DNA from: Mesorhizobium sp.
GTDB taxonomy: Bacteria; Pseudomonadota; Alphaproteobacteria; Rhizobiales; Rhizobiaceae
Length of the DNA: 64,000 nucleotides
Direction of reading: 5' to 3'
Assembly (NCBI RefSeq): GCF_023954305.1
Contig: NZ_JAMLIG010000001.1
Span: 1,550,001 to 1,614,000, forward strand
This document shows positions 18,269 through 26,921 of this stretch, in pieces. The notes beneath the pieces are model-generated. The model was not told the origin of the DNA, did no database searches, and saw only the letters and a list, made by a program, of their open reading frames with translations. Within the stretch, counting starts at the first letter, position 1; each line of letters opens with the position of its first letter. A program made the position numbers and the translations under genes.

Positions 18269-19191
18269 CGGGTCGCGGCCTCCGAGCCAAGGAAGTGGGC
18301 GTAGAGCTCGTCCAGGGTTGGCGGGACTATGTCGAGATCGGCGATCGGCGCATCGGCGGAAGCAGCACTCCTGATCAGGGAAAGCTTCTCCTCCGGCCCG
18401 GCCTCGATTTCGAGCATGTGGCCGTTGATCCGCCGCCACGCGCCGGTTCTGCCGATCCACTCGTCCATCCTCAGGGCGTCGGCGTCGGAGAACCGGACCC
18501 GGATACGGGTCGGCAACTGGGCGATCCGGCGCAGGTCCTCGATCGTGCCGTCCGCGATCTTCACTCCGCGGTTGACGATGATGACCCGGTCGGCCTCGCC
18601 TTCGAGTTCGGTCAGGGCATGCGACGACAAGAGGACGGTGGCGCCATCGGCCCGAAGGTCCGCCACGATCTCGTAGAAGCTGCGCCGCAGGGCGGGGTCC
18701 AGTCCGGTCGTCGGCTCGTCGAGAAGCAGTACCCGCGGACGGCCGAGCAGCGCCTGGGCGAGGCCGAGCCTCTGGCGCATCCCCTTGGAATAGGTGCCGA
18801 TGCGCCGGTCGCCGGCCCCGGCAAGCCCGACGCGATCGAGCAGCGCGCCGACGGAATCGAACGGCACCCGCTTCAGGCGGGCATAGAAGCCAAGCGTCTC
18901 GCGTCCTGTCAGCGACATGTTGAAGGAGACGTTCTCGGGCAGATAGCCGAGCCTACGGCGCGCCGCAAACTGACCCGCCGCCGGATCTTCGCCAAGCACC
19001 CTGACCGTGCCGGCGCTCGGCCCGATCAGTCCCAGCATCAGCTTGATGAGCGTCGTCTTTCCCGCGCCGTTGTGGCCGACCAGTGCGATCGTCTCGCCCT
19101 CGCGCAGGACGCAGGAGATATCGGTCACGGCGCGAACCTTGCCGTAGGTCTTGGTGACGCCGGTGATCTCGACGGTCGCGGGCGAGCTCAT
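18265..19191 (-). CDS. nosF: NosF, ABC transporter ATP-binding protein for NosZ maturation
   Basis: A 308-residue ATPase of the NosDFY complex. All nucleotide-binding motifs are intact: Walker A GHNGAGKTT, the Q-loop region at LGYLPENVSF, signature YSKGMRQRLG, Walker B VLLLDEPTTG and the switch His in LLSSHALTE. A C-terminal domain of about 90 residues follows, as in other NosF proteins. The ATG at 19191 overlaps the nosD stop as ATGA; the open frame upstream of it is the antisense shadow of nosD. Confidence 0.96.
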   Translation of the reverse strand: MSSPATVEITGVTKTYGKVRAVTDISCVLREGETIALVGHNGAGKTTLIKLMLGLIGPSAGTVRVLGEDPAAGQFAARRRLGYLPENVSFNMSLTGRETLGFYARLKRVPFDSVGALLDRVGLAGAGDRRIGTYSKGMRQRLGLAQALLGRPRVLLLDEPTTGLDPALRRSFYEIVADLRADGATVLLSSHALTELEGEADRVIIVNRGVKIADGTIEDLRRIAQLPTRIRVRFSDADALRMDEWIGRTGAWRRINGHMLEIEAGPEEKLSLIRSAASADAPIADLDIVPPTLDELYAHFLGSEAATR

Positions 19192-20561
19192 TGCAGATCC
19201 CCTCTCCCTGGCGGGGGCGCCATCATCGGGCGGGAATCGACGACGCCGCCCGGCAGAATGGCGGGGAACTGGCTCTGCGCCCAACGGATGACCTGCACCG
19301 CGGGGCTGTTCATGAGCACCTTGGCCTGTGGCGACGTCCACAGGACCCGGTCGACCAGGTCGTTGGGCCGGTAGGGATTGTCCGCCACGTCGTCGCCGTC
19401 GAGGTCGAATGCCGGGTTGTCGCTCCAGTAGTTGCCGCGACCTTCGGCCGACCAGTCCAGATACCGCGTGCCGACATATTTCACCTGATGGCGATTGCGG
19501 ATGAAGGCATTGCCCGAGATCGCATTGCCCTCGGAGCCCGCCGTGAAATGGATTCCGACCCCGCATCCTTCGAACCAGTTGTCGAGGAAACGATTGCGGT
19601 TGGCGTTGTAGATGAAGACGCACTTCTCGGGCCCGAGCCGCATGCCTGCCCGTTCGACGCCTGCCGGTTGCCTTTCCGAGGGAACCCCGTGCGTGCCGCC
19701 GATCTGTGCCGCTCCCGTCCATCTCTCGACGGGCTGAAGCCTTCCGCGCACGACGTTGCCGCGGATTTCGGATGCGTTGGCGTAGTTCAGGAGAAGCCCG
19801 TGGTCGCGGTCCCCGTCGGAGACGTTGTCCACGACGCGGAGCCTGTCGGAATACATGATCGCGTAGCCGACATTGTTGCGCTCGGAGCGGTTGCCGATGA
19901 TCTCGCTCTGGTTCGTGTACATGTAATGGATGGCGAAGCGGACGTTATGGAGCCTGTTGCCGCTGAAGACGTTCAGCTTGCTCGTCTTGGTGAAGATGCC
20001 GTCGCGGCCGAAGCTGATGTCGTTGCCGATGACCTTCGCGCCGGGAGCGTTCCAGACTGAAACGCCGTCGCCGGCTTCGCTGACGCGGCCCTCTCGGATG
20101 CCGACGATCGTATTTCCCTTCGCGACGGACTCCTTTGCCCCGTGCAGATAGATGCCGACGAGGTTGCCGGTGATCCGGTTGTCCTCCACCCGCGTTCCGG
20201 TCGCCGTCTGCGCCACGAACACGGCAGAATCCATCGCGGAGAGATCCTTGCCCGATCCGGTGATTTCGAGGCCCCGGACGACGGACTGCGCCGCGGTGAC
20301 GGTGATGACGCTGCCCTTGCCGTTGCCTGCGACGACCGCGCCCTGCTCGCCCTCGATGGTCAGCGTCCTGTCGAGGGTGATCGGGCCCGCATGCCTGCCT
20401 TCGGCCAGCACGATGACGTCGCCCGCCGCGGAACGGTCGATCACCGCCTGCAACGGCAGCCCGTCCGGACGATGATGGATCGTCTCCGCGAAGGCGGGCG
20501 CGCCGAGGACGGCGGCGAGCGCCGCCGTCCCCATTGCCAAGATGGTGCCGCGACCTGCCAT
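19188..20561 (-). CDS. nosD: NosD, periplasmic copper-processing protein (beta-helix)
   Basis: A 457-residue exported right-handed beta-helix protein. A Sec signal ends near AFA-ETI. The body is built of parallel-beta-helix repeats (for example NRITGNLVGIYLHGAKESVAKGN cut into short GN/NxI rungs), the CASH/NosD fold, and the C-terminus has the family-specific YWSDNPAFDLDGDDVADNPYRP segment. NosD links the NosFY transporter to NosL and apo-NosZ for copper-sulfur cluster assembly. Its ATG overlaps the nosZ stop by one base (TGATG), so it is translated directly after nosZ. Confidence 0.96.
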   Translation of the reverse strand: MAGRGTILAMGTAALAAVLGAPAFAETIHHRPDGLPLQAVIDRSAAGDVIVLAEGRHAGPITLDRTLTIEGEQGAVVAGNGKGSVITVTAAQSVVRGLEITGSGKDLSAMDSAVFVAQTATGTRVEDNRITGNLVGIYLHGAKESVAKGNTIVGIREGRVSEAGDGVSVWNAPGAKVIGNDISFGRDGIFTKTSKLNVFSGNRLHNVRFAIHYMYTNQSEIIGNRSERNNVGYAIMYSDRLRVVDNVSDGDRDHGLLLNYANASEIRGNVVRGRLQPVERWTGAAQIGGTHGVPSERQPAGVERAGMRLGPEKCVFIYNANRNRFLDNWFEGCGVGIHFTAGSEGNAISGNAFIRNRHQVKYVGTRYLDWSAEGRGNYWSDNPAFDLDGDDVADNPYRPNDLVDRVLWTSPQAKVLMNSPAVQVIRWAQSQFPAILPGGVVDSRPMMAPPPGRGDLQ

Positions 20562-22483
20562 CAGGCGCCCTGCGGCTCGACGAGCATGCGGCCCTTCATC
20601 TCCATGTGCATCGCATGGCAGAACCAGGAACAGTAGTACCAGTAGACCCCCGGCTTGCTCGCGGTGAAGGTGACCGATGCGGTCGCCTGCGGCGCCACCT
20701 CCATGTTGATGCCGTAGTTGATGATGCAGAAGCCGTGCGTCAGGTCTTCGACGTCGTCGATGTTGGTGACGTAGACTGTCACCTCGTCGCCCTGCCTGAC
20801 GGTGAACTCCTCCAACCCGAAGGCCGGCGCCACCGACGTCATGTAGACGCGGACCTTGTTGCCGTCCCGGACGACCTTCGAATCCGCCGTCAGGTCGACG
20901 CCGTCCGCCTTCGCCTGCGTGACCGCGTCGGCGAAGAACGGGTCGTCGCGGCTCCACACATGCACCGGATTGATCTTGGACCGGTGCACGATGGTGGCGT
21001 CGTGCGGCTCGGCGAAGGACGGGCCGTCATGCACCAGCTTCATCTCGTCGCCTGAGATATCGATCAGCTGGTCGTTCTCGGGCTTGAGCGGGCCGACATT
21101 GAGGAACCGGTCCTTGGAGAACTTGTTCAGCGAGATCAGCCATTTGCCGTCCGCCTCCTTGGTCTGGCCCATGGAGGTGTGGTTGTGGCCGGGCTGGTAG
21201 TGCACATCGAGCTTCTGCCGGATCGGGTCGACCTGCTCGCCGGCGAATGCCCTTTTCGCGTCCTCGATGTTCCACTTGCAGACCTGGCTGTCGATGAACA
21301 GCGTGGTATAGGCATTGCCCTTGCCGTCATAGGCGGTGTGCAACGGTCCAAGGCCTAGTTCCGGCTCGGCGACGACGGTGTCGCGTGGCTGGATCTTGTC
21401 GTCGAAGAGGTCGTCGAACTTGCGTACGTCGAACACCGTGACGGTGGGCGACAGCTTGCCGTTGGCGACGACGTGGATCCCGTCGGGCGCCGTATTGATG
21501 CCGTGCGGGCTGTTCGGAACGGGAACGTAGCGCGTGTAGGGCGAACCCTTGCGCCCATCGAGCACCGGAACGCCGTTGATCTCCTGGAAGTCGCCCTTGG
21601 CGACCGCCTCCTCGATCCTTTCCAGGTTGAAGATGACGATCCAGTCCTGCTCGGCCGACATCATCTCGGCGAGCGTGAAGCCCTCTTCCGAGTCGTAGCA
21701 GGTGGCGAAGCAGTATTTGCCCTGGTAGTCGGCGTCGACATTGTCGAGATTGCCGTCGACCATCACCTGCCAGGCGATCTTCATCGTCTCGCCGTCGATG
21801 GCGGTGAAGATGCAGCGGTAGGTGTCCTTCGCGCCCATGGTCTTGCCGTCGTTCGGCATCGGCACGCGGTCTTCGCCGTTTGCGAAGACATAGCCGGTCT
21901 TCGGATATTTCTGCACGCGCAATCCGTGGACCGTATGCTGGTTCGGCAACTCGATGATCTTGTCGCACTTCATCACGTCGAGCCGGATGCGGCAGACGCG
22001 GGTATTCGCCTTGTCGTTGGCGTAGAGATACCGGCCGTCATAAGTGCCGTCGGTCTGCGAGGGGTGAGGATGGTGCAGGTCGCCGTTGAGGTGGATACCG
22101 CCCCTGTCCTTGAGGAACTCCACCGTCTCCGGGGTCAGCCCTTCGGTGAGCACCTTGCGGCTCTCATTCGTCTGGCCCCAGCCGGTGGCGCTGTCGCGAT
22201 TGAACACCGGAATGCGCATCAGCTCGCGCATCGACGGGCAGCCGACCACGCGCACCTCGCCCGACTGGCCGCTGGAGAAGAAGACGTAATATTCGTCGAG
22301 TTCTCCGGGCTTGACCTCATAGCTGCCTTCGGCGGAGGCGCTCTGGGCTGCGGCAGGCGTGACCGCGCCGCCCGTCAACGTGATTCCTCCGCCCACTCCG
22401 ACCGCGCCCGCGGCCGCGACGGCTGCGCTGCTGCCCAGCAACTGGCGTCTGCTCAGTCCCTTCCTTGTTTCGTCCGTTTGCAT
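20561..22483 (-). CDS. nosZ: NosZ, nitrous oxide reductase (clade I, Tat-exported)
   Basis: A 640-residue periplasmic enzyme that reduces N2O to N2. The Tat signal LSRRQLLGSSAA lies at about residues 10-21, diagnostic of clade I. The beta-propeller supplies CuZ histidines, beginning with DLHHPHPS (about 136-142), and later GPLHTAYD, HNHTSMG and AEPHDAT. The C-terminal cupredoxin domain has the CuA ligands in CSWFCHAMHMEMKGRM (Cys618, Cys622, His626, Met629). I start at 22483 because AAAGGAGAG sits ideally upstream; an alternative ATG at 22507 overlaps the nosR stop. All ligands expected for an active enzyme are visible. Confidence 0.98.
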   Translation of the reverse strand: MQTDETRKGLSRRQLLGSSAAVAAAGAVGVGGGITLTGGAVTPAAAQSASAEGSYEVKPGELDEYYVFFSSGQSGEVRVVGCPSMRELMRIPVFNRDSATGWGQTNESRKVLTEGLTPETVEFLKDRGGIHLNGDLHHPHPSQTDGTYDGRYLYANDKANTRVCRIRLDVMKCDKIIELPNQHTVHGLRVQKYPKTGYVFANGEDRVPMPNDGKTMGAKDTYRCIFTAIDGETMKIAWQVMVDGNLDNVDADYQGKYCFATCYDSEEGFTLAEMMSAEQDWIVIFNLERIEEAVAKGDFQEINGVPVLDGRKGSPYTRYVPVPNSPHGINTAPDGIHVVANGKLSPTVTVFDVRKFDDLFDDKIQPRDTVVAEPELGLGPLHTAYDGKGNAYTTLFIDSQVCKWNIEDAKRAFAGEQVDPIRQKLDVHYQPGHNHTSMGQTKEADGKWLISLNKFSKDRFLNVGPLKPENDQLIDISGDEMKLVHDGPSFAEPHDATIVHRSKINPVHVWSRDDPFFADAVTQAKADGVDLTADSKVVRDGNKVRVYMTSVAPAFGLEEFTVRQGDEVTVYVTNIDDVEDLTHGFCIINYGINMEVAPQATASVTFTASKPGVYWYYCSWFCHAMHMEMKGRMLVEPQGA

Positions 22484-22503
22484 CGTTTCTCTCCTTTGGT
22501 TGC

Positions 22504-24834
22504 TCATGTGGTCGGTCGTGTCACGGTGTCCGGCATGTCGACCGGCTTGCCCTTGTGTGAAATGACCGGCTTCGCAGGCCCTCCGCCCCGCGTGGCGGGC
22601 GAGGAGAGAGCTTCGAATTTCTCGCGCTTCAGCCGCACCTGGATCATGTGCGGGCAGCGGTGGTCGTCGTGGTAGAGTTCCTGGCAGTGCATGCAGTAGA
22701 TGCACTCGTTGACGTTGATCTGCCCTTCGGGATGGATCGACTGGACCGGGCATTCCTTGGCGCAGCGCTGGCAGGGCGAGCCGCATTCGGGCCACCGCTT
22801 CAACCATTCGAACATGCGGATGCGGCCCGGAATGGCGAGGGCAGCGCCAAGCGGGCAGAGGTAGCGGCAGAAGAACCGCTCGACGAAGAGGCCCGCCACC
22901 AGGAGCGTGAGCGCATAGATGACGAACGGCCAATCGCGGGCGAATTTCAGCACGATGGCGGTCTTGAAGGGCTCGACCTCGGCAAACACCTCGGACAGCG
23001 CCAGCGAGTAGAACGACAGGCCGAAGAGCCCGAGGAAGATGATGTATTTGATCGGCCACAAACGCTCGTGGAGGCCGAACGGGATCTTGAGCTGCGGCAC
23101 CTTCAGCCATTGGGCGAGGTTGTTGAGCAGCTCCTGGAGCGCCCCGAACGGGCACAGCCAGCCGCAGAATGGCCCGCGACCCCAGAACAGAAGTCCCGCT
23201 GCCACAGCCGCCCAGAGGATGAAGACCAGCGGCGCCGAGAGGAAGAACTCCCAGCTGAAATTCGTGATCAACGAGTTGGTGAAGGTCAGGACGTTCACCA
23301 CCGAGAGCTGGGCATTGGCGTACCAGCCGAGCCAGACCAGCGCGAAGAGGAGATAGCCGCGCCGAACCCAGACGCGCAGCAGCGGCCGCCGCGACAGCGA
23401 GTCCTGGAAGAAGAAGATCGCCGTGAGGACGAGGAGGGCCGCGACCGTGATCGCGATTGAAACCGTGTTCATCTTCCACATGCGCTGCCAGAGCGGCTCG
23501 TCCTCGCCGGCCATCGACGAATCCGTCTGCGGCTCCGGCGCAGCGGCGACAGGAGGCGTTGCGGCCTCGGAAGCCGCTGGTTGGGCGGGCGGGGGGGCTT
23601 GCGTGACGGTCACGTAGCGGTCGGGAAGCGAGTATCCGAGGTTGAAAGGCAGGGTCGCCTTGTCGCGCGCGCCGATGCTGCGCTGGACGAGCAGTTGCAA
23701 TTCCCACTCTGCGGTGACGTCGAGGCGGAAATCTTCGGGAACGACGAAGAGCGCGATCTCGCGCAGCCTCGGGGCGCCTTCGGCGGCAAGATCGCCGAGC
23801 CGGGTGTGGTTGCGGTCGCGGAAGCGAACGCCCTCGCCGCCCTGGAGAAGCTCGATCCGGTCGAAGATGCCGCCGCGGACATAGCCCGATCCTTTGAAGG
23901 AATAGGCGCCGTCACCGGCGACGACGATCGCCTGCTGTCCGTCCTTCAGCCTGCCGCGCAGGCGCTCATAGCCGTCCTTGCCGAGCAGGCTGAGCCCGAT
24001 CGCCGGCACGCTGACCGGCGCGACGTAGAGATCGATGAAGACATCGCCGGGATTTCGGGTTTCCGGATGCTTCGCCGCTTCCGTCTGGCCCGCGCGCTCG
24101 AAGGCGTCCGTCACCTCGCCGACCGTCAGCCGAAGGCTTCGCACTGAACCGTCGCCGGTCAGCGTCTGCCAGTCCCGGACTTCCTGGTATTCCGGATTCA
24201 CTTCCCTGGTCGCGGCCGGCGCCTTGGTCTCCGCTCCGCCGACCGCAACCGCGCCCAGCCGGCCGCTGCGGATGAGTTTGACCGCGGAACGGACGATGCT
24301 GTCGCCCATGACGAGCACGGTCACCGTCGCGCCGCCGACGATATCGACCTGCGGCGGTCGTTCCGCGCCCGCGGCGACGCGCCCGAGATCCCTGCCGACC
24401 AGGGAGTTGAGCGCGGCGACGACCTTCGCCTCGGGAATGCCGATGAGGACGATGGGCTCGGAATGCGCGACCAGCTTGAAGCCGCGGATCACGCCGGCCG
24501 CGTCTATTCCCACCAGAATATGGATCGGCTTTCCCGAGTAGCCTACCGAACTGGTGAAATCGCTGTTGAGGTAGACATATCCGGCAAGATCGCTGCCGCG
24601 GTAGACCGGGACAACGGGCGGATCGCCCTGAATTTCGCCGAAACGGTCCGCTCCTTCGAAGAGCTCGGAAGGCTGTGCCTTCGGGAGGAATTCTGCCAGC
24701 CTGCCAGCTGCGAACGTTTGGGCCGGGCTGAAGACAAGGAGAATGAAGGCGAACGTCAGCGCGACACATGCCAGGAAAAATCCATGGCGGCGTGAAAGGG
24801 CATGAGTGGGGGAGTTGCTGATCAAGATACGCAT
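22504..24834 (-). CDS. nosR: NosR, membrane flavo-iron-sulfur protein for N2O reduction
   Basis: A 776-residue protein needed for nos expression and for electron delivery to NosZ. A signal peptide leads a periplasmic FMN-binding domain (the DIVGGATVTVLVMGDSI region holds the Thr flavinylated by ApbE/NosX), then several membrane helices with CGWLCPFGALQ and CRYLCPLGAAL motifs, and a cytoplasmic ferredoxin domain (CGSPCQRCAKECP and NECIYCMHC) for two 4Fe-4S clusters. Full-length for the family. The ATG at 24834 has a poor Shine-Dalgarno; a TTG at 24840 is an alternative. It is the first gene of the operon, and an NnrR-like box lies 84-97 bases upstream. Confidence 0.96.
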   Translation of the reverse strand: MRILISNSPTHALSRRHGFFLACVALTFAFILLVFSPAQTFAAGRLAEFLPKAQPSELFEGADRFGEIQGDPPVVPVYRGSDLAGYVYLNSDFTSSVGYSGKPIHILVGIDAAGVIRGFKLVAHSEPIVLIGIPEAKVVAALNSLVGRDLGRVAAGAERPPQVDIVGGATVTVLVMGDSIVRSAVKLIRSGRLGAVAVGGAETKAPAATREVNPEYQEVRDWQTLTGDGSVRSLRLTVGEVTDAFERAGQTEAAKHPETRNPGDVFIDLYVAPVSVPAIGLSLLGKDGYERLRGRLKDGQQAIVVAGDGAYSFKGSGYVRGGIFDRIELLQGGEGVRFRDRNHTRLGDLAAEGAPRLREIALFVVPEDFRLDVTAEWELQLLVQRSIGARDKATLPFNLGYSLPDRYVTVTQAPPPAQPAASEAATPPVAAAPEPQTDSSMAGEDEPLWQRMWKMNTVSIAITVAALLVLTAIFFFQDSLSRRPLLRVWVRRGYLLFALVWLGWYANAQLSVVNVLTFTNSLITNFSWEFFLSAPLVFILWAAVAAGLLFWGRGPFCGWLCPFGALQELLNNLAQWLKVPQLKIPFGLHERLWPIKYIIFLGLFGLSFYSLALSEVFAEVEPFKTAIVLKFARDWPFVIYALTLLVAGLFVERFFCRYLCPLGAALAIPGRIRMFEWLKRWPECGSPCQRCAKECPVQSIHPEGQINVNECIYCMHCQELYHDDHRCPHMIQVRLKREKFEALSSPATRGGGPAKPVISHKGKPVDMPDTVTRPTT

Positions 24835-24917
24835 CCGCAAATCGGCCAGCGGTTCCCCGCTGTCCTCGCCCCAACAAGGAAGCTACCGCCACTGGCACCG
24901 ATTTCAACCCGCCGTCT

Positions 24918-24931
24918 TTGCGCCAGCACAA
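24918..24931. promoter_or_regulatory. NnrR/FNR-type box between nosR and the divergent ferritin-like gene
   Basis: TTGCG-CCAG-CACAA is a 14-bp interrupted dyad of the CRP/FNR family type, close to sites reported for NO-responsive NnrR regulators of denitrification in alphaproteobacteria. It lies between nosR and the divergent gene at 24990 and could serve both. On the plus side TATAGA (24951-24956) follows at nearly, but not exactly, class II spacing; I see no good -10 for nosR at that spacing. Confidence 0.6.
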
Positions 24932-24989
24932 ACAACGGAGAATTAGCTGCTATAGAAAGGGTGGCACGGTACAAGCTGGGAGGTCGGAG

Positions 24990-25850
24990 ATGTCGCTGCT
25001 GAAATCGGAGCCTTTCGCGGCCGTCACGTCGATGGACGAACTCCTGGCGATCGCCTCCGTCATGGAACAGGAGGCCATCGCCGCCTACTCGAATCTCGCC
25101 GCTATGATGCGGCGGGAAGGCCGGCCGGACCTTGTCGCGGTATTCGACCGGCTGGTCGGTGAGGAAAGCCAGCATCTGGGAAATGTCGAGCGCTGGTCCG
25201 AAGCGCTGAGCGGTCGGAAACCCGACCTGGCAAGCCTTCGCTGGGAGCCGGTCGACACGTTCGACGATGAGGGCGCAGGCTCGATAGCGCCCGAACTGAT
25301 GACGGCCTATCGCGCCTTTGCAATGGCCTCGCGCAACGAGGAGCGCGCATTCCTCTTCTGGACCTACGTGGCGGCGCAGACCGACAAGGATGCGCTGCGG
25401 GAAGCCGCCGAGAAGATGGCCCGGGAAGAGCTTGGCCATCTCACGACGCTGAGGCGCGAGCGGAGGCTTGCCTTCCACGCCGGGCTGGATGCGGCCCGGT
25501 CGGCGCCGGCCGCCGACATTCCCGCTTTGGAAATGCGGCTGGCGGATCATCTGGAGGCCGAGGCCGCCCGGAACCGGGAAGCCGTTTCGTCCAGCCTCGA
25601 GACGATGGCGGGGAAGGCGAGGGCGAGGGCCTCGAGCATCGCGCGCCAGCCTTTAGGGGAGTCGCCCCTGCTTCGCAGCGGGGTTACGCCAGAGGTGGCC
25701 GCGCGAATGGCCGCGCTGTGCGAACTGTTGCTCGACTGCTATCTGGATTTCGGTGAACGCCTGCCCGACGAGGACGGCCGCAACCGGGCCCAGACATTCG
25801 CCGCCGAGACGGTGGAATGCAGATCGGCGATCCGGGCCGCGCTCAGGTGA
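24990..25850 (+). CDS. Ferritin-like di-iron protein next to nos genes
   Basis: A 286-residue protein with a rubrerythrin/ferritin-like four-helix domain in its first 160 residues. The carboxylate-bridged di-iron ligands can be placed: Glu in VMEQEAIAAY, ExxH in EESQHL (Glu59/His62), Glu in SRNEERAF (about 117) and ExxH in EELGHL (Glu147/His150). No rubredoxin CxxC module is attached. The C-terminal 120 residues are helical and unrecognised. AGGTCGGAG precedes the ATG. It is divergent from nosR across an NnrR-like box and 73 bases upstream of mogA, so a role in NO or oxidative stress during denitrification is a reasonable inference; no function is known to me. Confidence 0.8.
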   Translation: MSLLKSEPFAAVTSMDELLAIASVMEQEAIAAYSNLAAMMRREGRPDLVAVFDRLVGEESQHLGNVERWSEALSGRKPDLASLRWEPVDTFDDEGAGSIAPELMTAYRAFAMASRNEERAFLFWTYVAAQTDKDALREAAEKMAREELGHLTTLRRERRLAFHAGLDAARSAPAADIPALEMRLADHLEAEAARNREAVSSSLETMAGKARARASSIARQPLGESPLLRSGVTPEVAARMAALCELLLDCYLDFGERLPDEDGRNRAQTFAAETVECRSAIRAALR

Positions 25851-25923
25851 TCGGTGCCTCCGCGGGAAACAGTTCCAGCGTTCGAACCATCCTCTGATGT
25901 GAGATATCTTCGTGAAGGCGGAC

Positions 25924-26445
25924 ATGGTTAGAATCGGCATCCTGACCATCTCCGATCGCGCCAGCCGCGGCGAGTATGCGGACGCGAGCGGGGACGCGAT
26001 CGCAAGCTGGCTCGAACGGACGGTCACCTCCCTCTGGCAACCGCTTCGGCGTATCGTCCCGGATGGCATAGAGCCGGTGGCAAAGGCTCTGATCGAGCTT
26101 TGCGACGAGGATCGCGCCGATCTCGTCCTCACGACGGGCGGCACGGGCCCCGCCCCGCGCGACCTGACGCCTGAGGCCGTGCGGACGGTGATCGAACGAG
26201 AGCTGCCAGGCTTCGGCGAACTCATGCGACGTATAAGCCTGGAGACCGTGCCCACCGCTATCCTGTCGCGGCAGATGGCGGGCCTGCGCGGGAAGACCCT
26301 GATCGTCAACCTGCCGGGCAAGCCGGCCTCGATCGATGTGTGCCTGAATGCGGTTTTCCCGGCGATCCCCTATTGCCTGGACCTGATCGGCGCGGGCCGC
26401 GTCGAGACCGACCCGCGATACTGCAAGGCTTTCCGACCCGCGTGA
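25924..26445 (+). CDS. mogA: Molybdopterin adenylyltransferase MogA
   Basis: A 173-residue MogA/MoaB-fold enzyme that adenylylates molybdopterin before molybdate insertion. TTGGTGPAPRDLTPEA (near residue 75) is the signature binding the dithiolene-pterin, and VNLPGKPASIDVCL is the second conserved loop. GAAGG is suitably placed for the ATG at 25924; a GTG at 25912 would add four residues. Being next to nos genes is notable because NosZ uses copper rather than molybdenum; it may serve a nitrate reductase elsewhere or the molybdenum hydroxylase in this window. Confidence 0.93.
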   Translation: MVRIGILTISDRASRGEYADASGDAIASWLERTVTSLWQPLRRIVPDGIEPVAKALIELCDEDRADLVLTTGGTGPAPRDLTPEAVRTVIERELPGFGELMRRISLETVPTAILSRQMAGLRGKTLIVNLPGKPASIDVCLNAVFPAIPYCLDLIGAGRVETDPRYCKAFRPA

Positions 26446-26491
26446 GCACCGGCTTCGGCCGGCCATCCTCCTGCGGCAGCCATCCATTTGT

Positions 26492-26533
26492 TTGCGCTTC
26501 GACAAAGAGGCGGGGGAAGCGCGCGGCTAGGGT
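26492..26533 (+). promoter_or_regulatory. NnrR/FNR-type box and -10 for the DUF2249 gene
   Basis: TTGCG-CTTC-GACAA (26492-26505) is a second site of the same type as at 24918-24931. Its centre (26498.5) lies 29.5 bases before TAGGGT (26528-26533), exactly the spacing of a class II FNR-type promoter centred at -41.5. The predicted start is near 26540, giving a 55-base leader to the ATG at 26595. Confidence 0.6.
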
Positions 26534-26594
26534 TTTATCGACGGATCGCCCAGCGCGCTCCGCACCTAATTGATTGTGACCGGAGAATTACCGC

Positions 26595-26873
26595 ATGAGC
26601 ATGGAAGACGTTGCCGACTATCCCGAGATAGACGTGCGTGTGATCCCGCATGTCCAACGGCATCCGATCATATTCGCGGCGCTCGAGGCACTGAAACCGC
26701 GGCAATCGTTCGTCGTCGTCAGCGACCACGAACCACGGCCGCTGCATTACCAGATCCAGGCAAGATTCCCGGGCCTGTTCGGCTGGGACTATGTCGAGCA
26801 GGGGCCGGACGTTTGGCGCGTCGTCATCTCGCGGGAGGAGAACAGCGGCTGCGAATGCTGCTGCGGATCCTGA
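26595..26873 (+). CDS. DUF2249 domain protein
   Basis: A 92-residue protein matching the DUF2249 fold, small proteins often found beside denitrification and NO-response genes, sometimes fused to hemerythrin domains. Family segments are IDVRVIPHVQRHPIIFAALEAL, FVVVSDHEPRPLHYQIQARFPG and the ending PDVWRVVISR. The tail GCECCCGS is a compact Cys cluster that could bind metal. It has its own NnrR-like promoter and ends in a hairpin shared with the convergent MscS gene. Function unproven; a redox or NO-related role is inferred from context. Confidence 0.88.
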   Translation: MSMEDVADYPEIDVRVIPHVQRHPIIFAALEALKPRQSFVVVSDHEPRPLHYQIQARFPGLFGWDYVEQGPDVWRVVISREENSGCECCCGS

Positions 26874-26878
26874 AGCGG

Positions 26879-26913
26879 TGTCTCACTGCGTCGCCGAAAA
26901 GCCGGGTGAGACA
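26879..26913. terminator. Hairpin between convergent DUF2249 and MscS genes
   Basis: TGTCTCAC (26879-26886) pairs with GTGAGACA (26906-26913) as a perfect 8-bp stem, and CGCC/GCCGG segments can pair inside the loop. It lies in the 48-base convergent gap. No U tract, so terminator function is inferred from position. Confidence 0.45.
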
Positions 26914-26921
26914 TTGACCGC

